DNA of 15,793 bases from JARIHD01 sp964610985 (GTDB lineage Bacteria > Patescibacteriota > Saccharimonadia > Saccharimonadales > UBA4665): contig CAZSZJ010000027.1 in the NCBI GenBank assembly GCA_964610985.1, positions 1 through 15,793 of the forward strand, read 5' to 3'. Positions within the stretch are counted from its first letter, which is position 1. The number at the start of each line of letters is the position of its first letter. Below, piece after piece: positions 6,450 through 13,540 of the stretch. The position numbers and the translations under genes are program-made. The notes beneath the pieces are model-generated. The model made no database searches and had not been told where the DNA came from. It saw only the letters and a list, made by a program, of their open reading frames with translations.

Positions 6450-8174
6450 TTAGCTGCTTTTTTGGGCGACCATTTTAATTAAACTTTCTTTGTCGAGAAG
6501 CTGCGGTTCGTCAGCGGTTCGGGCCTTGACCTCATACCGGCCGGAAGCAATTGTTTTTTCGCTTACGACCACGCGATATGGTATACCCATCAGATCAGCA
6601 TCTGCGAATTTCTCACCCGGTCGCGCATCTCGGTCGTCATATAATACCTCAATCCCGGCACGCGTCAACCCCTGATATAACGCTTCTGCATGTTCCCGCA
6701 CCGAATCGGTTCCTCCAACAGATACGAGATAAACTTTGTAAGGAGAAATTTCATAGGGCCAAATGATACCCTTTTCGTCGTGATTTGCCTCTACAACAGC
6801 CGCCAGAGTGCGTCCAATCCCAATACCGTAACAGCCCATGTAGTACTTTTCACGCACGCCATCGGCGTTGGTAAATTCGGCGTCGTGCATCAATTTCGAA
6901 TAATGGTAACCCAGTTGGAAGATATTTCCGACCTCAATACCCCGTTTCTCGGTAAGTACACCGCCCTGAAGACTCTTGAAGCCGGGCTGTGCCAGCGCTA
7001 TATCGGCTTCGATGTCCGGTTTGAAGTCGCGGTCGATGTTCATGTTCAACAGGTCGACATGTTTTTTATTAGCCCCACCATACATATTGCGTACGGTTCT
7101 GAGGGACTTATCGCCCACAATAACCATTTCGTGTCCGGTTTTCTTACCCTTTTTGACCATATTGACTGGCGAGATAAAGCCAGGTTCACTGCCGAGGTCT
7201 TCTCGAATCTCTTCCTCGGTAGCAGGTCGCAGATCCCATGCGCCGCTTGCTTGCATAAGCTTGGTTTCATTCACTTCGAAGTCGCCGCGAATGACCGCTA
7301 AGATATAGCGCTTGGTAGGTTCATCAAAATAGAGCACATCTTTGGTTTGTTGCCACAAGGGTAGTTGGTGCAGCTTTTCGCCGTCCTCCATAGTTGTGCC
7401 GCGCACGGCTTCAATTTCCTCTAAAGTCCTGAAGTCTTCATCGATATTTTTGGTATCAACCTGAAACGTCGCGACATCTTCGTGCGCAGCGTATCCATTG
7501 GCTTCATCGATGAAATAGCGGCTCTCACCCACTTCGCTCTCGGCAACAAACTCATGGCAGTATTCGCCGCCAATATAGCCGTTGTCGGCGGCGACAACAT
7601 CAACCTTTAAGCCTACCTCTTCAAATATGGATTTATAAGCATCCCACATTTGCTGATAGATATCTTTAAATTGCTCTTCTGTACCAAAACTGTAGGCATC
7701 TTTCATCATAAATTCACGGACGCGGAGCAAACCACCGCGGGCGCGCATTTCGTCGCGAAACTTATTGGAGAATTGGTAAATATTGAATGGCAGATCTTTA
7801 TAGCTGATGTTGAATTTTCGCACCAAGTCGACAGCCATTTCTTCGGCCGTACCACCCAGGGCGAACTCCGCACCGCGGCGGTCCGCTATCTTCATAAGCT
7901 CAAAACTGACTGAAGTTGTACGATTGGTCTCTTGCCATAATTCGAGCGGGTGCAAAACGGGCATAACCAACTCATTTGCCCCCGCTGCATCCATATGGCG
8001 GCGGACAACTTTCATAATATTATCGTGGGCACGTAGACCAAGTGGCAACAAATAGTACCGCCCGGCGCTTGACTCTCGGATATATCCTGCTTGGGTAAGC
8101 AACCGGTGCGAGGCGATCTTGTAATCTTTTCCTTCTGTTTTGCTTGTCTTCGTGAATAGTTGTGACCTTTTCAT
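6450..8174 (-). CDS. proS: Prolyl-tRNA synthetase, bacterial type with editing insert
   Basis: Charges tRNA-Pro with proline. At 574 aa it matches the bacterial (E. coli-like) form with an INS editing domain between motifs 2 and 3. Class II motif 1 lies at about 60-76 (GANELVMPVLHP), the TAEE loop at 109-112, motif 2 at 136-162 (FRDEMRARGGLLRVREF) and motif 3 at 447-463 (GCYGIGIGRTLAAVVE). The INS domain spans about 225-395 and shows RGDFEVNETK (296-305), the signature that carries the editing lysine in relatives, and VGDKSLRTVRNMYGG. The anticodon domain follows from about 476. AAGGAG (8182-8187) lies 7 nt before the ATG. A promoter sits just upstream, and greA follows with its own promoter. 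Confidence 0.97.
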   Translation of the reverse strand: MKRSQLFTKTSKTEGKDYKIASHRLLTQAGYIRESSAGRYYLLPLGLRAHDNIMKVVRRHMDAAGANELVMPVLHPLELWQETNRTTSVSFELMKIADRRGAEFALGGTAEEMAVDLVRKFNISYKDLPFNIYQFSNKFRDEMRARGGLLRVREFMMKDAYSFGTEEQFKDIYQQMWDAYKSIFEEVGLKVDVVAADNGYIGGEYCHEFVAESEVGESRYFIDEANGYAAHEDVATFQVDTKNIDEDFRTLEEIEAVRGTTMEDGEKLHQLPLWQQTKDVLYFDEPTKRYILAVIRGDFEVNETKLMQASGAWDLRPATEEEIREDLGSEPGFISPVNMVKKGKKTGHEMVIVGDKSLRTVRNMYGGANKKHVDLLNMNIDRDFKPDIEADIALAQPGFKSLQGGVLTEKRGIEVGNIFQLGYHYSKLMHDAEFTNADGVREKYYMGCYGIGIGRTLAAVVEANHDEKGIIWPYEISPYKVYLVSVGGTDSVREHAEALYQGLTRAGIEVLYDDRDARPGEKFADADLMGIPYRVVVSEKTIASGRYEVKARTADEPQLLDKESLIKMVAQKSS

Positions 8175-8201
8175 ATTGCCACTCCTTACGTTCTAGATTT
8201 T

Positions 8202-8230
8202 ATTATATAGCTGAGAAAAATTTAAGATAA
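8202..8230 (-). promoter_or_regulatory. Promoter of proS
   Basis: The minus strand has TATAAT (8207-8202) in an AT-rich stretch. At 17-bp spacing the -35 region reads TTATCT (8230-8225), a weak match. The predicted leader is about 20 nt, ending in AAGGAG. Confidence 0.6.
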
Positions 8231-8316
8231 AGTGAACTGTGGCCGGCAGGCCGGGTTGGCAGTGTAGAAAGCGTGGATAATACAGTCATTTGCGTTCATT
8301 TGCCTGCAATTATACC
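8231..8316. other. Intergenic segment with palindrome and helical-phase direct repeat
   Basis: Between the CPBP gene and the proS promoter. It holds a GC-rich self-complementary stretch (GGCCGGCAGGCCGG, 8241-8254) and two copies of TCATTTGC (8286-8293, 8296-8303) with 10-bp periodicity. No T-run follows the palindrome, so it is not a standard terminator. I see no coding potential. Confidence 0.4.
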
Positions 8317-9120
8317 TTATACCGGCTTCATTATAAAGAAGAGGTTAGCAAAGACGATGCCGTTTTTTAGCGCATGAATGCCAATACTGGCCCACAAACT
8401 GCCCGTCTTTTCACGCACATAACAAAGCACCAGCGACAGCGCAAAGGTGTCGATAACCGCGATCCAGAGCGGATTGCCGTCCACACTGCCAAACAGATGC
8501 AAAAAGGCGAAGACCGCACTTGTTATTAGTGTAGCCAGCAAAAATTTTGCTCTATGAGAACGTAGCGTTCCGTAGATAAAACCACGGAATAGAATCTCCT
8601 CAGCAACTGGTGCAAGCACCACCAGACTCAGAAATGCCAGAAGTAGCCCCCCACTCGATATATCGCGGTCAAATCCTAGCGCTTGTTCTTGTTCGGTATT
8701 AACGGACGCAATTTGCTGGATAGCAAGGAGAAGAATGGCAAAAATCGTAAAATACACCACGATACCCGCCAGTGCATAACCGAGGTCACGCCAGCGCGGT
8801 CGTGTTAAAGCAACCTTTTTTATAAATGACGCATGCCGGTGCTTAATAAATGCCGCCAGCGCGCCGATGGTCAGTGTCTCGGCAATGAATACAAACAAAA
8901 AGTTGGCAACCGGCGTTTTGAGCCACGCATCGGTCTGCTCAACCGACAAGCCAAGAAACTGTGGCACGAACATCAATATAAAGCCGACGATCATTGGAAT
9001 AATCCGAAATCCTAAAATGACCATGACCAATGCAGCTACGAGCGACCACGGCTGCTTTCCCCGCGGCTCGTTTTTGATAGCTACCTTAGGCTGGTCAGTG
9101 TCAGAAGAAGCGCTTGACAT
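8317..9120 (-). CDS. CPBP-family intramembrane glutamic protease (CAAX/Abi type)
   Basis: A 267-aa membrane protein of the CPBP family, which includes eukaryotic Rce1 and bacterial bacteriocin-immunity and maturation proteases. Motif 1 is EEILFR (174-179, the catalytic Glu pair and Arg), motif 2 FAFLH (204-208) and motif 3 HALKN (249-253), so the active-site residues are intact. About seven hydrophobic segments lie between residues 25 and 265, after a soluble Lys/Ser-rich N-terminus of about 22 residues. The ATG lies inside the end of rseP (20-bp overlap) without a clear Shine-Dalgarno, pointing to translational coupling with rseP. The substrate is unknown. Confidence 0.9.
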   Translation of the reverse strand: MSSASSDTDQPKVAIKNEPRGKQPWSLVAALVMVILGFRIIPMIVGFILMFVPQFLGLSVEQTDAWLKTPVANFLFVFIAETLTIGALAAFIKHRHASFIKKVALTRPRWRDLGYALAGIVVYFTIFAILLLAIQQIASVNTEQEQALGFDRDISSGGLLLAFLSLVVLAPVAEEILFRGFIYGTLRSHRAKFLLATLITSAVFAFLHLFGSVDGNPLWIAVIDTFALSLVLCYVREKTGSLWASIGIHALKNGIVFANLFFIMKPV

Positions 9121-10231
9121 CGATAAATGTTATGAGGATGATCAAAAATAGCAGGAATATGAAACTGGCCCCCACTATCCGTTCCTCCATTTCCGGGCTG
9201 AGCCGGCGGCCGAACATACGCGAAAGCAACACCATAAACAAACGTCCCCCATCGAGCGCCGGGATCGGCAGCACGTTCATAATAGCCAGCGTCAGCGAAA
9301 TAATGGCAATAATCATCAGCACGTACTGCAACCCGAGCGAACTACTACCCTTTAGTACAAATATAATTCCCACCGGCCCGGAAACCTGTTCCGCCGCACG
9401 TGATCCTTCTCCCTGAAAGACCGCCGCTAAAGCAGTCCCGAGTCCCCTAAACGTCTCAGCCGTAAATTGGCTGATGAGCCCAGCGGCTACCACCGGCGCA
9501 GACCATGTCGAACGCGCCATAACAATCTCGTTTGAACCAGCGCCGAAGTAGCCCTTGGCTTTGCCGGCATCGATATCTTTTTGGGCGCGCAACTGTACGG
9601 CGGCCTGCTTGGATTCAACTTTATTGCTGTCCTTCACTTTGTGTTCGTATCGAACGACCACTTCTTTGCCCTGAAATTTTTTGGTCAAAACGGGCAATTT
9701 GCTAGCCCTATCTAGCTTTTCTTCGCTGCCGGCAGGCCCGATACTCAGCAAGCGGTCGCGGGTCTGTAAACCAGCCTTGGCTGCTGGCGACCCGTTTTCT
9801 ATCGAACTCACGAGCACTTCATTTTTGATAATTTTAGTGTCGCTTTGGACTGTAAACTGATTTTTGATAAGCTGCGGCATGCCGACCCAGGCCAAAATTG
9901 TCAAAAGGCCAAAGGCCACTACTAAATTCATAACCACGCCTGCAAGCATAATCTTAGATTTTGCCCAAGTAGATGCCGCGCCCAAAGAGCCTTTGGCTGT
10001 GGCCGCGTCCGATTCGCCCTTTAGGCGTACAAAACCGCCAATCGGCAGCCAGTTAATGCTAAATATAAAGCCGGCCTTGGTCTTTTTGCTCCACGCTTTT
10101 GGCGGAAAACCGATACCGAATTCTTCGACATCAACGCCATTACGCCGAGCGGCCAAAAAATGCCCAAATTCATGGACAACAACCAGGCTCACAAACAAAA
10201 CGAGGCCCAAAATAAGCAAAACTACAGACAT
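9101..10231 (-). CDS. rseP: RseP-like site-2 (M50) intramembrane metalloprotease
   Basis: A zinc metalloprotease that cuts transmembrane segments of regulators or signal peptides. In the 376-aa protein, HEFGH at 20-24 lies in the first membrane helix and supplies two His ligands and the catalytic Glu. A PDZ domain spans about 130-215 (NGSPAAKAGLQTRDRLLSI), SGPVGI is at 284-289, and NVLPIPALDGG at 319-329 supplies the third metal ligand (Asp327). Other membrane helices are near 95-117, 303-322 and 352-370. Only one PDZ is evident, whereas E. coli RseP has two. Its ATG abuts the uppS TAA with no gap, and GGGGGAT at the uppS end serves as the ribosome-binding site. No RseA-like anti-sigma substrate is encoded in the window. 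Confidence 0.93.
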   Translation of the reverse strand: MSVVLLILGLVLFVSLVVVHEFGHFLAARRNGVDVEEFGIGFPPKAWSKKTKAGFIFSINWLPIGGFVRLKGESDAATAKGSLGAASTWAKSKIMLAGVVMNLVVAFGLLTILAWVGMPQLIKNQFTVQSDTKIIKNEVLVSSIENGSPAAKAGLQTRDRLLSIGPAGSEEKLDRASKLPVLTKKFQGKEVVVRYEHKVKDSNKVESKQAAVQLRAQKDIDAGKAKGYFGAGSNEIVMARSTWSAPVVAAGLISQFTAETFRGLGTALAAVFQGEGSRAAEQVSGPVGIIFVLKGSSSLGLQYVLMIIAIISLTLAIMNVLPIPALDGGRLFMVLLSRMFGRRLSPEMEERIVGASFIFLLFLIILITFIDVKRFF

Positions 10232-10927
10232 TTATCCCCCAAACCTACGCATCCGCTGAGCATATGCATTAATAATATCGACTACATCCTGTTTTGTCAT
10301 CTCTGGCCAGTGCTTTTGCAAAAAGACAAGTTCACTGTAGTAGATGCGCCAGAGCATAAAGTTGCTGATACGCTGCTCGCCCGATGTCCGCACTACCAGG
10401 TCTACGGGCGGGATGTCGGGTGCATACAGACGGGCCGACAGGGCCTCGGGCGTAATCTGATCGGCAGTCAAGCCGTCTTCGACACACTTTTTGGCAGCAT
10501 CAGCGATCTCCTGATGACCACCGTAATCTAAACAAATGGCGAGCGTACCCTGGGTCAGATCCTTGGTAGCCTCTTCGGCTTTTTCCATAGCCTTTAGCAC
10601 CTTGGCATCAACCACGTCACGCCGCCCCAAAAATCGAATTCGTATCCCCTCTTTGATGGACCTCTTGAGCTCTTTGGTTACTGCCATTACCAAAACGCCC
10701 ATTAAATAAGAAACCTCCGAAGCCTCTCGCTTCCAGTTTTCGGTCGAAAAAGCATAGAATGTTATATATTTTACACCCTCATTAAATGTACTCTCGACTA
10801 CTTCCTTGAAAGCGTTGTAGCCAGCGAGGTGCCCTTCGTATGCGGGCAAGCCATGCGACCGCGCCCATCGACGATTGCCGTCCATGATGTAGCCCACATG
10901 CTGAGGTATTGCCTTTTCTTGTATCAT
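10232..10927 (-). CDS. uppS: Undecaprenyl diphosphate synthase (cis-prenyltransferase)
   Basis: Adds isopentenyl units in cis to farnesyl diphosphate to make the C55 lipid carrier for peptidoglycan and wall polymers. The 231-aa protein shows all conserved regions: IMDGNRRWA (14-22) with the catalytic Asp16, FYAFSTENW (57-65), and RTSGEQRISNFMLW (180-193). Length is close to the E. coli enzyme. It lies 18 bp after frr and directly before rseP (TAA then ATG). This matches the frequent bacterial frr-uppS-(cdsA-dxr)-rseP order, but cdsA and dxr are absent between them. The ribosome-binding site is weak (GTGGA, about 7 nt upstream), suggesting coupling to frr. Confidence 0.95.
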   Translation of the reverse strand: MIQEKAIPQHVGYIMDGNRRWARSHGLPAYEGHLAGYNAFKEVVESTFNEGVKYITFYAFSTENWKREASEVSYLMGVLVMAVTKELKRSIKEGIRIRFLGRRDVVDAKVLKAMEKAEEATKDLTQGTLAICLDYGGHQEIADAAKKCVEDGLTADQITPEALSARLYAPDIPPVDLVVRTSGEQRISNFMLWRIYYSELVFLQKHWPEMTKQDVVDIINAYAQRMRRFGG

Positions 10928-10945
10928 TTAGTGTCCACTAATTGC

Positions 10946-11509
10946 TTAGACGGTCATGATTTCTGCTTCTTTGGCCTTGGCTGCTGCGTCGACGTCGGCC
11001 TTGACTTTTGCCAGAGCGTCATCGACCTGTTTCTCAAGGCGTTTGGCGTCATCTTCACCAATAGCCTTATCTTTTTTGGCCTGCTGAGTAGCATCTATTG
11101 CATCACGGCGTATACCACGCAGCACAATCATGCAGTCTTCGACTTTGCCATTCAGAACTTTAACGTATTCGCGGCGGCGCTCTTCGTTTAGTGCTGGAAT
11201 CGGCACGCGAACCACGCGGCCATCATCCGAAGGATTGAGTCCTAGTGTAGGATTATCACGGATGGCGCTGGCGATCGCTTGGATATTGCCAGGGTCAAAG
11301 GGCGTAATCTGAATCAATTGTGCTTCGGGGGCAGTTACATTGGCCACTTGGTTAAGCGGCATGGCCGTGCCGTACGCCGTCACCATGACGCCGTCCAACA
11401 TGGTAGCGCTGGCACGTCCGGTGCGCACTTTTTTTAGTTCAGCCTGAAAATGTTCATAGGCGGCCTGAAATTTCTGCTTTGCACTATCAATAATCTGGTT
11501 CGGATTCAT
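10946..11509 (-). CDS. frr: Ribosome recycling factor
   Basis: Splits post-termination ribosomes together with EF-G. The 187-aa protein has the normal length and the tRNA-like two-domain form: a long three-helix bundle at both ends (LKKVRTGRASATMLDG, 25-40; the C-terminal half rich in Lys/Asp/Ala) and a small domain between (about 31-104), with VRVPIPALNEERRREYVK near 104-121. AAGAGG (11521-11526) lies 11 nt before the ATG and is inside an inverted repeat. It heads the frr-uppS-rseP-CPBP cluster. Transcription may come from a nearby TACAAT element (11547-11542) and from the strong promoter upstream of the small orphan at 11594-11900. Confidence 0.97.
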   Translation of the reverse strand: MNPNQIIDSAKQKFQAAYEHFQAELKKVRTGRASATMLDGVMVTAYGTAMPLNQVANVTAPEAQLIQITPFDPGNIQAIASAIRDNPTLGLNPSDDGRVVRVPIPALNEERRREYVKVLNGKVEDCMIVLRGIRRDAIDATQQAKKDKAIGEDDAKRLEKQVDDALAKVKADVDAAAKAKEAEIMTV

Positions 11510-11520
11510 TATATATAAGA

Positions 11521-11579
11521 CCTCTTAAAAGCTACGCTACCATTGTACACGAAAAGCGTCACAAAAATCCTTTTAAGAG
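11521..11579 (-). promoter_or_regulatory. Inverted repeat overlapping the frr ribosome-binding site
   Basis: A perfect 10-bp inverted repeat, 11522-11531 and 11570-11579, brackets a possible -10 (TACAAT, minus strand 11547-11542). The arm nearer frr contains most of the AAGAGG ribosome-binding site. Only transcripts starting further upstream carry both arms and could fold to hide it. Confidence 0.6.
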
Positions 11580-11593
11580 AGATAATTACGGGC

Positions 11594-11900
11594 TTACCGA
11601 AGAAGGTCGTCAATCTCTGTTGTCGAGGAAACGGCAATATGTGCGGCAGCTTCAGGGGCCGAACTACGGGGTACTTCGCGCATAGCTTCTTCTAGATCTG
11701 GATGAAGGTCAGGAGCAGATGGCGCACTTTCGCTATTAGGCGTCCACGGTGTGTTTGGAGCTGGGCCTGAGATCCTCCCATAGTTCCCCATCCGTCACTG
11801 GCCGTGGAGCATGCGCGCGCCGAGACGACAGTAGGGGGTCAACAGGGAGTTCGTTCACCTCCCGCGGTTGGTCTAAAGGTTCTGATGTTTCAAAGCGCAT
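11594..11900 (-). CDS. Small Pro/Glu-rich orphan split across two frames
   Basis: No family recognised. Frame A starts at the ATG at 11900 and runs 54 codons to a TAA at 11736-11738 (MRFETSEPLDQPREVNELPV...). Frame B, shifted +1, is open from an ATG at 11791 to a TAA at 11594 (65 codons; ...EIDDLLR at the end). Both halves are hydrophilic, rich in Pro, Ser and Glu, and read alike. A single protein of about 102 aa would form if the reading frame moved +1 near 11765-11779, where the minus strand reads GGGAGGATCTCAGGC. An ordinary one-base indel is equally possible, or frame B may be translated separately. AAAGG about 8 nt before the 11900 ATG and a near-consensus promoter 33 bp upstream support expression. 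No membrane segment or signal peptide. Confidence 0.45.
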
Positions 11901-11932
11901 AACAGGCCTTTCTGTTTTATCAAGTATCTACA

Positions 11933-11961
11933 ATAATAGCATACTGTACGATATTTGTCAA
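11933..11961 (-). promoter_or_regulatory. Near-consensus promoter upstream of the small orphan and frr
   Basis: The minus strand has TTGACA (11961-11956), a 17-bp spacer and TATTAT (11938-11933). The start would be near 11926, about 25 nt before the ATG at 11900. It could also feed frr, since I see no terminator between them. Confidence 0.82.
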
Positions 11962-12045
11962 ATTATCGCGCTCCTGAGGTTAACCCGGGACGATGAAGAC
12001 CCAGACCCTGTTTGCCTCATCATCAACCTGCAAACCGAAAGGTCT

Positions 12046-12642
12046 TTATTCGACTTCGCCCAGAGCCATGCGGCTAAAGCGGCGCACGACCAAGTTTTCA
12101 CCCAATTTGGCAATGTTCTCTTTGAGGTATTCGCCAACAGTCTGGTCAGGGTTCTTGATGAACGGCTGGTCCAAAAGACAACGCTCGGCAAAGTGTTTTT
12201 TTAGCATACCTTCCACAATTTGTGAAACCATGTTTTCGGGCTTGCCTTCGCCTTTTACCTTTTCGGTAAATTCAGCGGCAACGCGTTCGCGCTCGGCCAC
12301 TGGAATGTCGTCGGAGCTTACGTACTGCGGCGCGGTTGCGGCGACGTGCATAGCGATATCTTTAACGAGGTCAGTAAAGAGCTCGTTGCGGGCCACGAAG
12401 TCAGTTTCACAGTTTACTTCTACGAGCACGCCGATACGGTTGTCGTGCAGGTAGCTGCCAATAACTCCAGAGCGCGCTTCGCGTTCACCGCGCTTTTCAG
12501 CTTTGGTCATACCCTTTTTGCGCATTTCGGACAATGCTTTGTCGAAGTCGCCACCAGCTTCGTCCAAAGCCTTCTTGGCGTCGGTCATGCCAACGCCTGT
12601 TAATTCGCGGAGTCTTTTAATTTCTGCAATGTCTACAGCCAT
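12046..12642 (-). CDS. tsf: Elongation factor Ts, short form
   Basis: Exchanges GDP for GTP on EF-Tu. The 198-aa protein has the N-terminal UBA-like domain (5-45, IKRLRELTGVGMTDAKKALDE) and the core signature VEVNCETDFVARNELF (74-89), which inserts into EF-Tu. It then runs into one compact core domain and ends with VGEYLKENIAKLGENLVVRRF. At about 200 aa it is much shorter than the E. coli protein (283 aa) and lacks the second core subdomain and coiled coil. The same reduced form occurs in several small-genome and plastid lineages. The start is fixed by GGGAAGG, 8 nt upstream of 12642; a longer in-frame opening to 12867 merely overlaps rpsB. It lies 37 bp after rpsB, in the usual operon. Confidence 0.96.
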   Translation of the reverse strand: MAVDIAEIKRLRELTGVGMTDAKKALDEAGGDFDKALSEMRKKGMTKAEKRGEREARSGVIGSYLHDNRIGVLVEVNCETDFVARNELFTDLVKDIAMHVAATAPQYVSSDDIPVAERERVAAEFTEKVKGEGKPENMVSQIVEGMLKKHFAERCLLDQPFIKNPDQTVGEYLKENIAKLGENLVVRRFSRMALGEVE

Positions 12643-12679
12643 GTATTTTTCCTTCCCACCAGATAATTTAGTTACGAGA

Positions 12680-13408
12680 TTATTTGCTTGCTTCGTCTTT
12701 GTCGGGAGCAGCTTTGGCGGACTTGCTTTTGCCTTCTTCGACAGCTTGTTTGACGTAGTCGACGATGAGCTGAAGCGTCTTAATAGCGTCGTCGTTGCAA
12801 GGGATTGCGTAGTCAACGAGATTTGGATCGGCATTAGTGTCGGCCAAGGCGATGATTGGCACGCCAAGCTTGCGAGCTTCGCGGATTGCGTTCATGTCGT
12901 TAACGATGTCGATAACAAACATTGCGCCAGGACGGCCGCCGAGGTTTTTGATACCACCGTAAATGCGGTTCATTTCGGTGATTTCTTCTTGGAAACGCTG
13001 TACTTCGAGCTTGTTATATTTGTTGGCGAGTTCGCCAGAAGCCATTTTGGTTTCCAGATCTTTGAGGCGCTTGACGCGCCCCTGGATTGTGTTCACGTTG
13101 GTGAGCATACCGCCCAGCCAGCGCTCGGTCACAAATGGCATGCCGGTTGCTTCGGCAGCTTCGCGGACAATGTCTTGAGCCTGGCGCTTGGTAGCAACAA
13201 ACATTACTTGCTTACCTTCGCTCGTTGTTTGGGTAATAAATGAGAGGGCTTTGCTCAAGCCGTCCACGGTCTTGGTCAGGTCGATGATGTGGCTACCCGA
13301 GCGCTTTGAGTGAATGTACTGCGCCATGTTGGGATGCCAACGGCTCGTTTTGTGCCCAAAATGTGCACCGGCTGCGAGCAAAGCCTTAATATCGACATCT
13401 ACTGCCAT
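12680..13408 (-). CDS. rpsB: 30S ribosomal protein S2
   Basis: Ribosomal protein S2, 242 aa, the normal bacterial length. Conserved blocks are LLAAGAHFGHKTSRWHPNM (10-28), YIHSKRSGSHIIDL, FVATKRQAQDIV, TERWLGGMLTN, and the C-terminal half with PGAMFVIDI, EARKLGVPIIALADTNADP and the final helix. A Lys/Ala/Asp-rich tail follows. AAGGA (13416-13420) lies 7 nt before the ATG. It is the first gene of the rpsB-tsf operon, behind a strong extended -10 promoter and a leader of about 90 nt that can fold. In many bacteria S2 controls its own operon through such leaders; whether this one does is inference. Confidence 0.97.
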   Translation of the reverse strand: MAVDVDIKALLAAGAHFGHKTSRWHPNMAQYIHSKRSGSHIIDLTKTVDGLSKALSFITQTTSEGKQVMFVATKRQAQDIVREAAEATGMPFVTERWLGGMLTNVNTIQGRVKRLKDLETKMASGELANKYNKLEVQRFQEEITEMNRIYGGIKNLGGRPGAMFVIDIVNDMNAIREARKLGVPIIALADTNADPNLVDYAIPCNDDAIKTLQLIVDYVKQAVEEGKSKSAKAAPDKDEASK

Positions 13409-13500
13409 GTTTTTGTCCTTTCTCTTGAGCTAGAGCGCCTTGGCCGTCCTACACGGATCATGACAAGGAGGATTGTCCTCTAACCTGCTTAATAGTTAAC
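13409..13500 (-). promoter_or_regulatory. Structured leader of the rpsB-tsf operon
   Basis: The transcript leader of about 92 nt has two adjacent helices. One is a 5-bp hairpin, 13468-13472 with 13476-13480 (3-nt loop). The other is a stem-in-stem, 13438-13442 with 13464-13468 enclosing 13447-13449 with 13455-13457; the two share base 13468. The ribosome-binding site lies downstream of both. It could be an S2-type autoregulatory element; I cannot match it to a known leader by eye. Confidence 0.45.
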
Positions 13501-13506
13501 AGAGTA

Positions 13507-13535
13507 ATTATACCAAGAAGAACGGTTCTCTGCAA
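13507..13535 (-). promoter_or_regulatory. Strong extended -10 promoter of rpsB-tsf
   Basis: The minus strand reads TTGCAG (13535-13530), a 17-bp spacer ending in TGG, then TATAAT (13512-13507). It therefore has both a fair -35 and a TGn extension. The start would be near 13500. The -35 begins within 6 bp of the upstream gene's stop. Confidence 0.88.
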
Positions 13536-13540
13536 GGAAG

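Noticed and set aside
6690..7301. Plus-strand open frame of 203 codons
   Set aside because: Antisense to proS in a region with intact ProRS motifs.
12046..12867. Longer 273-aa version of EF-Ts
   Set aside because: The extra 75 residues overlap rpsB and lack family similarity. The family start MAVDIAE at 12642 has a good ribosome-binding site.
12503..13243. Plus-strand open frame of 246 codons
   Set aside because: It lies antisense to rpsB and tsf, both clearly recognised, and reads as an unpatterned shadow.
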